From positions 1 through 64,000 of the forward strand of contig JAJIRX010000290.1 of assembly GCA_023853785.1 (NCBI GenBank): a stretch of 64,000 nucleotides of DNA. Direction: 5' to 3'. The translations under genes were made by a program, and so were the position numbers. Each line of letters opens with the position of its first letter. Positions within the stretch are counted from its first letter, which is position 1. The notes beneath the pieces are model-generated. The model had not been told where the DNA came from, did no database searches, and saw only the letters and a program-made list of their open reading frames with translations. Below, piece after piece: positions 1 through 11,459 of the stretch. This DNA is from Psilocybe azurescens (Eukaryota > Basidiomycota > Agaricomycetes > Agaricales > Agrocybaceae).

Positions 1-1900
1 AACCGATTCGCGATTACAGTGACATGGGCAAAGGGTGCTATCCGCTTTGTACTTGCTAATGGCGACTCTATCAATGAAGAAGAGGCTATGATGTTGACGT
101 GAGTCTTTCAGCCAAAAAAATAAAATAAATCTTTATTGTTGATCCTGAACGCCATGTTAAATCAGTAAAGCTCTCGAAGAGAGCCGAAAGCAAGGAACAG
201 AGAGCGACTTCGATCTGGACAGCCATCTTCTGTGATCCTGTCTGCGCTCGACGCTGCCGAGTCCGTTGCGTTGGACCTTCCTGTCCAATCGTCTTCTGCC
301 GTTAAGTATGTTATTTTTTTTTTTTTTCTCTGTTATCTACGCTTCTTGCCTTTCTCATGCTTTCGTTAGTCCTGAATCACGTTAGTGCGACCGGCCGACA
401 TTTCTCATGCTCCTGTTGGTGTCGGCTCCACTTCTCCTGCTATTCCAGTTGGTGCCGCTACGGGAGTTGCTGTTGCAACTGCTTCGCATGCAACCACCCC
501 TGCTCCTCCTTCTACGCCTGTCGGAAACGTCCGACTTTCAGGGATATTGTCCCTGTTGCTCGTACGACCCCCATGTTAGGCAAAGGTGCCACCTTGCTAG
601 AAGATACAATGAAATATGCAGTTAGGTTGGTACATGTTGCTTTGTTTGTTATTTAGATATTACTGATACTTTGTTTCTTTCTATCTGCAGAGTCTTACCT
701 AAGAAGTGTGAAGTCACTAAGAAACCGGAACTGCAGGATTCTCTCTTAGCGGACACCTATGTGGGCCTGCCTAAGCTCAAGTACGTTGTGTCAATGTTCT
801 ATCGAACCCCATTTTCATTTTCCTTTATTCAAGTCACGGCATATTGCGTACCTGGAACTCTGGCAACGTTAGCTGCTATGGAATTGGCCCATTTTTATCA
901 ATGGTCCGAGCAGTGCCCCACGTTGGACTATGGGTATGTAATGTGGTATCCGCTATACGCAGATACTATCTGTGTACGAGTATGCTAACCTTTTTATCAT
1001 TATTTTTCAAGGAATGCTATGAACGCGGGTCGTCTTTCAGCGTTACAACAACTTCATCAATCCGTCTAGGGTGTCTCCTCGATGTCAACATCCTCTATAC
1101 TTCTGACGAGAAAAACGTGCACATACTGCAATGTAACTACAGTACAGCTATTTGTCTTACTCCTTTACTATCACGCGACTCTTGTATCTTGGAGCCATCA
1201 CCACAAGGTCTTCGCAACAAGTACATCACCGGTCATTTTCACCATCAGGAATGGGAGCGATTCGCAGGATTCGCCTGTATGGTCTTCGACCACAAAGTTA
1301 TGGTTGCTCAAATTGCGATGGTGTAATGTCCTTCGGCACTATGGGATCTAAAGGTATGTATTATTAGTCTCTTTCCCACTCTTTTTAATTTAATTTTGTT
1401 CTTTTGACTAACTCTGTTTGAATGACACAGCTGACCGTGATTCGCGTCTCCGAAGAAGCTTCCGAGGAATCCTGGCATCTTATCCGGACAGTCTGAACAT
1501 AATTTGAAGGGCAAGAAGCGGGTATTCAAGTCTGGCACGGGTTCAAATCTGTCTTAGATGCCAATGATACAAGTGCTTGTTTCGTACCTCATCTTGCGAT
1601 CGCTGCTGATTTATCTGTGTGTTATAGTTCCTGTTTACGATTCACGTGACTACGCTTTTTGATTTTAGGCGATCTCGATCGTATCGATGAAATTTTACCT
1701 CTGTGGCATGGGGAGATACCTCCCAACTCTTTTGTCGTTGTCGCACACATGGCTCAATATGAAAAGGACAAATCGTACTATCTATCGACTAATATCCTCT
1801 ACGCGATTTTGTTCGCAACCGAGTATAACGACAATGTATCTGAAGCGAACCAGATGATGAGTAGGCGATTCCCTCCTTTCTCATCATGCTCGGAATAGAC
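1..1900 (+). pseudogene. relics of a spliced gene of unknown function
   Basis: Short coding-like pieces separated by GT-AG introns run along the plus strand. The first 100 bases read as an open exon ending at a GTGAGT donor. Further exon-like pieces lie near 237-306, 385-580, 690-780, 1150-1350 (with a C-S-N-C-D-G motif), 1430-1500 and 1660-1870. Frames do not join cleanly: around 570 and 860 the plausible peptide changes frame without an intron. I do not recognise the product. The 5' end lies outside the window. Coding character and splice-like junctions are seen; that it is one gene is inference. Confidence 0.35.
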
Positions 1901-3180
1901 CCATATATAGATTTAGATGCCTTTTTTTTCTTTCATCTCTTTATTTATTTATCTTCTTATTTATCTCTCTGCCTTGCCTTTCATATTGCTGCTTTATTTA
2001 CTGTTCACTCCCTTCATATTTATATATTTTTGTGTGTTGCACCCTGACGTTCAACCGTCTGACCAGGGTATGTTTTCTGACGACTGCATGCCTTCGACTT
2101 CAACAGTTGTTTGCATCGGCGTTGCTTCATTTCATTTTTTATTTTTAATTTTTTTCCTACCTTCCTGTCATTTATTGAACCTTTTCCCTGCGTCTCATTC
2201 TTGCTTATTCGAATATTTGTCATTGCCGTATCGTCTATCTAGTTACATTTGGAATATATGTAACTGCATTCAATGCAATATTCATTCGGTTGGCAAAGTA
2301 TCCGTGTTTCGAGTTGTAACCCCTTTGTTACGTCGTATGCTCTTCAAGTTAAATATTGCTTACTATATCTGTTTATCCTCTAGATATATAATCTCTTTCT
2401 GTTGCTCGACTCCGGTTCTGTCTCATCACGATCCACCAACCTCCCTCTGCAATCTCTACCCAATAAGCATACTTACCTCTGACGTTTCATTTCCAGTCAG
2501 TGATGCACGTTCACCATATATGTGTACTCCCACTTTTGCTGTCTTTGCTTTATTCATCTGTGAGTCTGTCATATACTGAACGTTGGTCATCTTCTTACCT
2601 TCATCTTGTCACATAGCTCTTCGTACTACCTTTGTGTCTCTTGACATTGTCAGGTACAGGGGGTGGCAGTAGTGCTTTACATCGCAGGGACGTGTCCTTT
2701 ATGTTATGTGCAGATCATACACTGCTCTTATTAGACCTCGTATGTTCGGGTGACCTAAATGGTGCAGTTGCACCTTGGTTTTTGACTTGATTAATGATGG
2801 TGATGCGCATCTATCGATGCCAGTGCATAGCACGTCGGTTTACCGTGGCATTTGTGTTGAACAATTGCATTTCCTCTTGGTCCTACCTTTATCTCATCGT
2901 TGTGCGAACTTAGAACTTGAATGCGACTTTCCGCGTAACAGGCATCGTGATGATAATATACCCATTTCTGTCCACCAATTCCATGCCACACATGCTGCCA
3001 TTTTTGTTCGAATATTGCCAGTACGTTGCTGCCATTTTGCACAATGTAATACTTCGTGGTTCATTCTGGGAAAGAGATTTGCTTCGCTATACACCACTGA
3101 GAAGTACATCCCGACTAGCTCTCTTGCTTCGACTAGCCATAAGTCGCCATTGTCTTTCACATAGAATACTATCGCAGGCT
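1901..3180. other. no supported gene; T/C-rich stretch then low-signal DNA
   Basis: 1917-2560 is strongly pyrimidine-rich on the plus strand. Its open frame encodes mostly F, L, I, S and Y, as expected from composition, so I do not call it a gene. 2650-3180 has overlapping open frames on both strands with no motif I recognise. It may be the 5' part of the Helitron region, but no Helitron 5' terminus (TC start) could be fixed. Confidence 0.4.
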
Positions 3181-3359
3181 GTGTTTGATCTTGTCTGCTG
3201 CTGATATACGAGGAGTGAACGGCCAAAGTCAATTGCTTAGGATGGTCAGGCGCTCGACGGATGCTGTATTTCTTGTGAGATGTGACATATTTCATCCCAT
3301 TTCGTCGATCCTTTCTGACAAGTTATCTATATTTGCGTTTCCGTGGTTGCACCAGGTCC

Positions 3360-4165
3360 CAAATTTTGAACTAACAGCAAAATGTTGTTTGTTTGATGAC
3401 ACCGTTCTCAGTGGTGGAGGCATTTCACGCATTGTACAACCTGAAATCTTAGAGCCGCGCTTGGTACATGTAGAGGGCAGCGCCATTTTTAATCCTGCAT
3501 CTACCTATAAATTTGTCAGATATCTCCTTGCAGAGGATTTTTGCGTTCAACGTTTGATGACGATCGTGTAGTTCTTGCAAGATTCTCTCTTCATGAGACA
3601 TCTCAATGGCTAAACGTCTCCGAAATTAAGTCAATAGCGAAAGTCCATGGAATAACTCAAATCAAGTCCAACTTCTCGTGCTCGTGTACTGGATGCTATT
3701 AGTGAGCATACCTGCTTGACTTGTTTGCGCCATGTGTGTGTCTTCGAGGTCTCGACTGTTCATGGTGTTGCCGCGAGCAAAAACACGTCGCTATATTTGC
3801 CGTTCGATAGCAAGCGAACTGTCCGATCAGTGCCTCCTGAGTTGTTGGGTTCTCGCATAGTAATGCACAATAGTTGTACGTCTTTTGATGCTACAGCTCG
3901 ATACAAGTTCGTGAAGTATTTATCGAATATCAATACGATGTCTGAGTTCGTAAAAGAAAATACTAATCTTGGCCATTGTGGCCGGTAGATTCTCATTGCA
4001 TGAAGCATCGGCATGGCTCCCAGCAGCAGAGCTCTTGTCAATTGCTAAAGTACATAATATAGCGAACGTCACAGCACAGCTCATCAAATCGCAGCTGGTA
4101 CAGGTGTTGCATGATCATACCTGCGACATTTGTTCATTTCATGTTTGTGTGTTTGAGTGTGTACA
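3360..4165 (+). repeat. tandem duplication of a zinc-finger-like domain at the Helitron N-terminus
   Basis: Two adjacent blocks of about 400 bp encode related peptides. Both contain a segment ending Y-K-F-V-(R/K)-Y-L (about 3510 and 3905), then R-F-S-L-H-E-x-S-x-W-L and S-I-A-K-V-H (about 3575-3655 and 3990-4060), then H-T-C-x-x-C-x-x-H-V-C-V-F-E (about 3705-3750 and 4113-4155). The cysteine/histidine spacing suggests zinc binding. DNA identity is modest, so this looks like an old domain duplication rather than a recent tandem copy. Both blocks are frameshifted. Function is not known to me. Confidence 0.6.
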
Positions 4166-4680
4166 AGTCAATGTCGTTAATGCGGATGAGTCATCTAAGA
4201 CTTGCAGTGAAAGCGATCAGCTGATATCTGCCACCTCGCGAAGACGTAGGCACATCACCTGTATTTCCACCAGAACCTCCCTCCAGCAAGCTTATAGAGA
4301 ATATAATAAACGGTTTTGCGCTGAATCTTCACCTTCTGCTTTAGAAGAATGTGGCTGCATGGTGTGCGGTCACTTATATCCACTGTCAGAGTTAACACCT
4401 CGTTTGGACTTTGACCATTCCTTGAACATCCTTAACATTGATGGTGTCACGAGATTTGAAAGACATTCTGCCCAAGAGCCTGTAATAGACATTCCTGGGC
4501 CCGTTGTAGACGATCAGTGTGACCATGTCTGCGCTTCTTGTGCAATTGCGATACGCTCCAATCGCATTCCTAAGTATGCCCTCGCTAACAAGATGTGGTT
4601 GGGTCGTATCCCTGTTCAGCTACAGGACCTATCTTTTGCTGAGCAAATGATGATTGCACATACGTCATAACAGATGCTTG
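4070..4680 (+). pseudogene. Helitron N-terminal cysteine-rich domain (DUF6570-like)
   Basis: The open frame 3969-4670 carries a Cys-rich part, E-C-G-C-M-V-C-G-H and later C-D-H-V-C-A-S-C, followed by a conserved stretch ending W-L-G-R-I-P-V-Q-L and A-E-Q-M-M-I-A. In fungal Helitrons this pattern lies just before the Rep domain. It probably helps DNA recognition, which is inference. The frame is lost near 4660 and the sequence continues in another frame from 4654 (peptide from H-N-R-C-L-V-R-V), without a splice junction. Confidence 0.65.
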
Positions 4681-7509
4681 GTTCGTGTATCTTCAGGTAG
4701 GGCAAAAATGACGGCAAACGTGATAATGTATTCTAATCCTACGGTCAAACTGTATCATAAACTACCACCCTCTAAGGATGAAATGAACAAAGTACTCGCT
4801 TTGTATTTACCGGGCCTGCGCAGCCTACGAGAAGACTTCAACAGATGTCCAATGCTTGTTCGTCGACATAAAGTAGTGGAGGCATTGGAATGGTTGAAGC
4901 TTAATCATAGAGATTATATTGACCTTGAGATATCGATTGAGAACATCGAATCGTATCCCCTGGTTGGTGTTCCTGTTACTGTTGATTTTAGAAAGAAAGA
5001 CGATAATTCTAATCGCATTGCATCCTCTATGAGTATGCACGACAACGAGGAGGAAGGATCTACGGAAGGTCCCTGTCCGTTCACTGTCCACGGATTGAGT
5101 GGAGCAGACTATGGAAATATGACAATACAAGCTCTTAAAGCCAGAGCTCTTCAGCATATAGAAAGCGAAGGTAAGGTTCTTGGTATAGGCCATGACATAA
5201 AACCCCAGTCGATGTACGACAATCCAGGCTTACCCACAAATGTTCCCGTGGCTTTTCCCTTATGGCTATGGTGGAATCGGACAGCCTTCCTTAAAAATTT
5301 CTGAATTAGATCATAAACGTAGACTTCTCATGTATCGACAAAAACGGTTTCAACGTGATTTGTATTTCCCGATAGTCGCATTCAATCACGAGCAGTTGAA
5401 AGGAGGTACAACAGGCAGTTTTCTCGTCGCCAAAAGACGTAATTTTGCTGAAATCTCTAGAAGACTTATTACTTTGGATAAGTCTGTACTTAACGGCCGC
5501 TGCACGGCTTGCTAACGGCGACCACGTGAAGCCATCGAATGAGCATGAGATCTCCTGTTTTAAAATACTGGAGGATCTGGATCATGTTGGAGGATACGTA
5601 AAAGGCTCTATCACATCAAAGAAGTATATGCGAAATGAAATATGGTCTCTGCTTGCCTTCAAGGGTTGCCCTTGTGGTTCATAACACTGTCGCCAGCGGA
5701 CAACCGACATCCGATTTCAATTTATTATGCCGGAGATCGTGTTACGTTTAAGCCTGAGATATTATCTTCTTCAGATAGAAACAGGATTGTAGCACGGAAT
5801 CCTGTAGCAGCTGCACGTTTCTTCCACCTTGTCATAGAGTTATTTATCAAACACGTACTAGGTGTGGGCACTGGTACTGACGGACTATACGGCCGAACAT
5901 CAGCTTATTACGGTACTGTGGAACAGCAGGGAAGGCTGACCCTGCATTTGCACATGTTGCTCTGGATCCAAGGTGCTTTGGCCCCACAGGATATCCGAGA
6001 TCGTTTAATGAGCTGGTGATTCCACGTTTCAACGAGAACTTCTGGCTTACCTGGAGGGTGCCCATCAAGGCGAATTCATTACCGGCCCTATGCAGGCCAT
6101 CAAAGATAGAACTCCACAATTTCACGAGCGCAATACCAGTAGTATTCATACAATACTAGAACAGGATAAGCCGACCATTGATGAACAATACATTGATCCT
6201 ACACTTACCCTTCCTGATCCTGCGCCATTGCGATGTACAGATTCTAATGGATCAGAGCACTGCGATACATGTAGGTCCAATGCTAGTTGGTGGGTTCGAT
6301 TTAAAAATACAGTTGATGACATCGTATTGAGATCGAACGTTCATAAGTGCAGCATCCCCTGATGACCGTAACAATAAAGCTGATGGTAACGTATCTTCTA
6401 CCAAACGCACTCCAAAAGGTCCTAAGGGATGCCTGGATCGTAATGGTAACTGCAAAGCTCGTTTTCCTAGAGAATTGTATGAAGAGTCTAAAGTAGACAC
6501 TCAGGATGGACACATATTCATGAAAAAGTTAGAATCGATGATCAATACCTTTTCTCCACCTCTTTCTTATCTCACTAGATCCAACACGGATGTTTCTAGC
6601 CTCCTATCTGGCACATCCGTGAAAGCAATTGTATCGTACATCTCCGATTATATTAGCAAACCCGCTCTGAAAACCTATCAGATATTTGCCTCCATGTACG
6701 ACGTTTTGAAAGAGAAGACAACAACAGCGATGCCACTGTAAAATCAGAAGGAACAGATGCCGGTCGAAGGCTGATGTTAAAAATTGTCAATTCCCTATCG
6801 TCTAAGATGGAAATAGGTTCACCTATGGCGTCCATGTACCTCCTCGGAAACCCCGATCACTATACCAATCATGTGTTTGTGCCATTCTGGTGGAAAAGTT
6901 ATGTCAGCGATGTTCGGAAGTACTGGATGTCGTCGTCGGATGCAAACGAAAAAATGTGTCTGATGTCGAAGATCTGCAACTGGCTGATCAACAGGAAGAT
7001 AAAGTAGTGTTGGGGAGGCACGATGGCACTTACGTGGGGTCGAATAATGTCGACGATTACAAATATAGACCTGCCGTGTTTAGTGACATGTCTCTTTTCG
7101 AATGGATACAAACATATGAACGCAGAAAGCGCACCAAAAGAGAATTAAAAAGACTAATGCAGATGCTGATGTAGTCGAGGCTGGATGTGTTGATGATATA
7201 TTGATGGGTGGAGGTGGACCTGATACATCTAAAGCAACGAGCAGAGGTAAATTCATAGCCTTCATGGAAGGACATCCGCTCTATGATACGCACCTAGTGA
7301 AATGTGATCCTGGCCGTGTGCGAAATACTGTTCCTAACTTTGTAGGTGGTCCTCTTCCGCGTCGCGATAAAGACAACAGAGATTACTATTGTTGTTCCAT
7401 GTTGACTCTGTTTAGGCCTTGGAGAAATGGTGGCGATCTCAAACTTCTTAATCAGACGTGGGAGCAAGCTTTTGACAGCTACACCTTTTGCCGCGTCACG
7501 CAGAACTAA
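4654..7509 (+). pseudogene. Helitron Rep (HUH/Y2 endonuclease) domain, frameshifted
   Basis: Rep nicks and joins single-stranded DNA in rolling-circle transposition. Pieces in order: 4654-5304, 5240-5470, 5515-5684, 5642-6019, about 6045-6360, 6475-6741, 6774-7175 and 7201-7509. The HUH motif is visible as L-T-L-H-L-H-M-L-L-W near 5939-5970. The Y2 region follows as Y-I-S-D-Y-I-S-K-P-A near 6637-6666, with two tyrosines available for the nicking reaction. The catalytic residues survive, but at least seven frame changes break the protein. No convincing introns explain the breaks. Strong family resemblance to Helitron_like_N; certainly non-functional as read. Confidence 0.85.
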
Positions 7510-9560
7510 TGAGAAATTTCAACCTTAGATATGAATGTCTAGACGCAAGAGATGATTTCCACTCACAGTTAAAAAAACAGAACGAACAGAGTGGTATATT
7601 CCCGAATACGTATACCAATCACGATGAACTTGAAAGCGATGACGAATATATTGATGATTTTGTGGGTCTAGATGGAGCAGACGACGATGCACAATACGAA
7701 GAGATAGGTAGCGCATACCGTCACGAACTTGAGTGTAAACGAGCGGTGGACGATCTTATAAAGTCTACAGGCTGGTTGGACAAGACATCGTCCGCTGCCA
7801 AATCTGTCTGCTCCAGATTTGTACCATCGATTTCTAAGTCGCATACTGCGTGGGCTGCTTTGATAAAAGGTGAACGTGCGAAGATGTTCAAAAAAATTAG
7901 CGGGATACATACCTCTTAGCGAAGACGTCGAAATGGGTTTCGCAGGAGACTTCAGTAATGATGTCAGAATTTTGTCATCCGACTACCTTTTGAGAAGCTA
8001 CAAGGCGAGGAAGTCAGAGCATGACGTTCTAACTAATACTATTGTTGATCAGTTCACATTGAACGTAGAACAGGAAAGGGCATTTCGCATTGTTGCAAAT
8101 CATGCGAGTTCTTTATCACCGGATCAGATGAGAATGCATCTAGGCGGGATGGGAGGTACTGGCAAGAGCCAAGTTATTAAGGCTATCATACGCATGTTTG
8201 AATTAAGGGGAGAGTCGCACCGATTTGTCGTCTTCGCACCTACAGGCACTGCAGCTGCTCTTCTCAATGGTTCCACGTATCACAGTGCTTTGGGTATCCA
8301 TTCTAGGTCCGATTCTGGTCAAGATTTCTCCAGAAACGAAGGCGCCATTATAAACGAAGCACGGACACGATTAATAGGTGTTGAATATATATTCATCGAT
8401 GAAATTTCTATGCTGTCTTCCCGTGACCTTTTTGCAATCAGTCAGCGTTTATCGCAGGTCTTCAATAACGATTATATTTTCGGAGGGTGTCGATGATACT
8501 CGCCGGAGATTTCGCACAACTTCCACCCGTCGGCAATCTTCCCTTCTACAGCCCAAGCATCAAGCATACGTAGGACTCACATATGAGACCGAGCGATCAA
8601 GAGGCTACACTGGGTAAAATATTCTGGCATCAGTTCACTACAGTTGTCATATTAAAGCAGAATATGAGGCAGAAGACGCAGTCCGTTGCTGATTCTAAGC
8701 TGCGCACGGCTCTAGAAAACATGAGATACGCAAATTGTACGCCATCAGATATCGAGTTCTTGAACACCAGAACACCTTTGAAATTGATGAGAAACGGTGT
8801 GTCTCTTTTGACGGACGATAAGTTTAGAAATGTATCGGTTATCACTGCCTGGAATAATCAGAAAGACAGGTTTAACGAACAGGGTGCCGCGCGTTTCGCT
8901 ACCGACATGGGCCAGACTCTTCATCATTTCTACTCAATCGATAATCTCGGTGTTCAAGAGGGTGAGAATCCCAAAAGGTCGAGGCGTCGTGCGGGCAAGG
9001 CGATTGGTCATAAACAGCATAAAATGTCGCCAAAACTTCAAGAGGCTCTGTGGAGTCGCAGTCCGTGTTCTAGCCAACAAGTAGCTTCAAAGCTTTCCTT
9101 GTGTGTAGGCATGCCCGTGATGATAAGAAACAATGACGCCACGGAGTTGTGTATCACGAAAGGTCAAGAAGCTGTCGTTGTAGGATGGGAGTCATTGCAA
9201 GGACCGTTCGAAAGGCCTGTACTTGACACACTATTTGTTGAATTGGTAGATCCACCACAGACTATCAAGCTGCCCGACCTTCCCGAAAACGTTGTACCAC
9301 TTACTCGGACATCGTCTCGCGTAACATGCACGCTTAAATCAGGTGCTAAGTTATCTATACAATGTCAGCGATCCTCGTGCTTCCAAATTTTGCGATGACT
9401 GACTATGCGTCTCAGGGTAAAACGAGGATGTACAATGTAATTCACTTGGAACATTGTAAAGATCATATGTCATATTACACGTGTCTGTCCAGGAGCTCGA
9501 GTGCCGATGGCACTATCATCCTGCACGCAATAGATGCTAAAAATCACCAAAGGTATTAGC
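7488..9560 (+). pseudogene. Helitron Pif1-like DNA helicase domain, frameshifted
   Basis: A superfamily 1B 5'-3' helicase of the Pif1/RecD type, which unwinds the transposing strand. Walker A is G-G-M-G-G-T-G-K-S-Q at 8143-8172, the Pif1 A-P-T-G-T-A-A motif follows at about 8238-8258, and Walker B is F-I-D-E-I-S-M-L near 8391-8414. Open pieces are 7488-7919, 7870-8496, 8583-9398 and 9362-9559. The last one holds the C-terminal helicase motif (D-Y-A-S-Q-G-K-T and S-R-S-S-S). The frame breaks near 7905, 8490, 8580 and 9385. Linked to the Rep domain upstream as part of one polyprotein. Confidence 0.88.
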
Positions 9561-10830
9561 GGTCATCTTCGTCAGGAATTCAGAGAGCTTAACATATTGG
9601 ATGAAATAACCAGATTGAGGTATGATGGTGTTCTTCCTGACAGTATTCCTCACACTTTGAGGAACCCGACTATCAGGGCATATATGTTGTGGAACAAATC
9701 GAGTGCTATCGACAATACTTGGCACTCTGCCCTCGCTTATGCACCTGGAGAAAGCATAATCAAAGAGGTCGTATACGACGGCACGTGGTCCCTAGACAAT
9801 ATAACACCTAAGGTACTAACCCTCCCCAAAAAAGGGCGAATGAAGATTCAACTACGCCGAGTGCTGTTACAAAGATGAAGAAGGCGAAACATACAGCAAA
9901 TAACGATACCCGCGCTTCCTCGCCTACAGGCATCTTGTGGGATCATACGAATTACAGCTGCGGTTACGATTCTATCTTCACTATTCTGTATAATGTATGG
10001 GAAACGAATCCTCAACAATGGCAGAGACGATTTAATGACATCTCACCTTTTATGGACAAGCTGTGCATTGGCTTTTCGAGTTGTGCTAATGGTACTATGT
10101 CGCTTGAGCAGACCCGAAATAGCGTTAGGGATAAGTTGAGAGAGACCAATCCCATTGATTTTCCCCTGGGACAGAGATCGACCGTCATATATAATATAGC
10201 CTTTGCATTAATGGGACGTCGCACAAGCGGTACCTTAGAGCTATCGTGCAATATATGCAATTATCATTGACCTACACCTCTCCTACACTTCGGAGAATTT
10301 ATGGGTCTCATCTCGACGGGCCAATTTCATGACGATGCCGTTGCAGAAGCATTAATATCCGATAGTCTTGGTTGGAATTTGAGTGAGAATCAACGAAAAA
10401 GTAAAAAATATGTCCGTCCTGTGCTCGAAGTCAACATATAGTGAGATTGAGCGTATCGCATAGAATTGAACGCATGCCTTACATTACAATGATTGAACTA
10501 GGAAATCCTAGGTTTCTAATCGATACTGAGCTGCTTTATGCATCAGACAACATTAGATTTTGTTATAGACTTGCCGGTGTCGTGTACGGAGGTCAACAAC
10601 ATTTCGTCAGCCGCATCGTAGACACACGGGCGATGTGTGGTATCATGACGGGATCGCTACCGGTCAACATTGTATCAGGGAACGCAACATAAGTGAACTG
10701 GCAGACATTTCTCAGTGGCTGCGTACCTCCGTCTATGGTGGCCATGTCAAGCATGCCATATATGCTGTATACGTTAGAGATTGACAGTAGGCTGCCTGAG
10801 ACCTTATAGTAGGCCCCTTTTCCATCCAAC
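9534..10830 (+). pseudogene. Helitron C-terminal extension with a USP-like cysteine-peptidase fold
   Basis: After the helicase there is a linker (9534-9878) and then a region that reads like a ubiquitin-specific-protease core. It has N-Y-S-C-G-Y-D-S-I-F near 9949-9978 in the Cys-box position, C-N-I-C near 10248-10259, and R-L-A-G-V-V-Y-G-G-Q-Q-H-F followed, after a frame change near 10630, by D-V-W-Y-H-D-G in the His/Asp-box position (10570-10660). Cys, His and Asp are thus all present in C19-like order. Deubiquitinase-like domains have been noted in Helitrons; assigning this one to C19 is inference from motifs only. Frame changes near 9875, 10270 and 10630 inactivate it. Confidence 0.55.
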
Positions 10831-11455
10831 TACCGTCTACCATTTGATATCGCTACAGGCATAATAATGACGCTCATTCCCTACGATACATAGATATACG
10901 TTGTATGTATGTATGTGGTATGATGATCACTACTGACTATCCAGGACATAACACATACCACGCCGGCTGGCCACACGATGGTTCCTAAGAAAACGGAAAG
11001 CGTGTGAATGTTGTCGCACCGCCGTTGTTGCACGTCACGCGGAAAAATATTTCGGAATGCACCGAGATTTTGTTTCGCCGCTCGGTTATCTTCTGCGATC
11101 CGACATATTCTCACGCTTTCCTACTCTCTTCTTCGACATTGATTCCGTTAAGGTAAGTAGACCTGTGCATGATATACTTAGTGCAATAGAAGTTTGTCTG
11201 CCTGTAATCCAATCCACGTTGCCTATCGATTCAATGCGTGTCAGGAATATACATAATAATAGAAATCTCCTCGAACTGAAATATGAATCGCGAACTTGTA
11301 GAGCTAATTCGAGATGTTATTATGCCCTTAAAGTAGACGTCCCGTATCGATTCAATCTATAACATAAACATATCGGTGGCAATTTTAAAGGTATATCTAT
11401 AGATCTCCAACATGAAACGAGTGCGTGCTGCTATCAATAAGCCTATTGATTGACA
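10831..11455. other. no supported gene between Helitron and Spt5-like relic
   Basis: A plus-strand frame at 11057-11362 encodes an ordinary-looking peptide without recognisable motifs, and could be a decayed linker of either neighbour. No hairpin plus CTRR end that would close the Helitron was identified here. Confidence 0.3.
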
Positions 11456-11459
11456 CTGA

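Larger units (their letters stand above)
3185..10830 (+). mobile_element. Helitron rolling-circle transposon, coding region (decayed)
   Basis: The modules of one fungal Helitron polyprotein appear in the expected order on the plus strand: zinc-finger N-terminal part, Helitron-like Rep with HUH and Y2 motifs, Pif1-type helicase, and a C-terminal extension. The reading frame changes roughly every 300-500 bases (near 4660, 5285, 5510, 5690, 6020, 6740, 7000, 7170, 7505, 7910, 8495, 9390, 9545, 9875, 10270 and 10630), with no splice sites at most of these points. The copy therefore cannot make a full transposase. I could not locate the 5' TC end or the 3' hairpin plus CTRR end with confidence, so the limits given are those of the coding part. 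Confidence 0.85.

Noticed and set aside
1917..2579. 220-codon ORF with membrane-protein-like composition
   Set aside because: T-rich DNA automatically gives F, L, I, S and Y; no splice context or conserved pattern.
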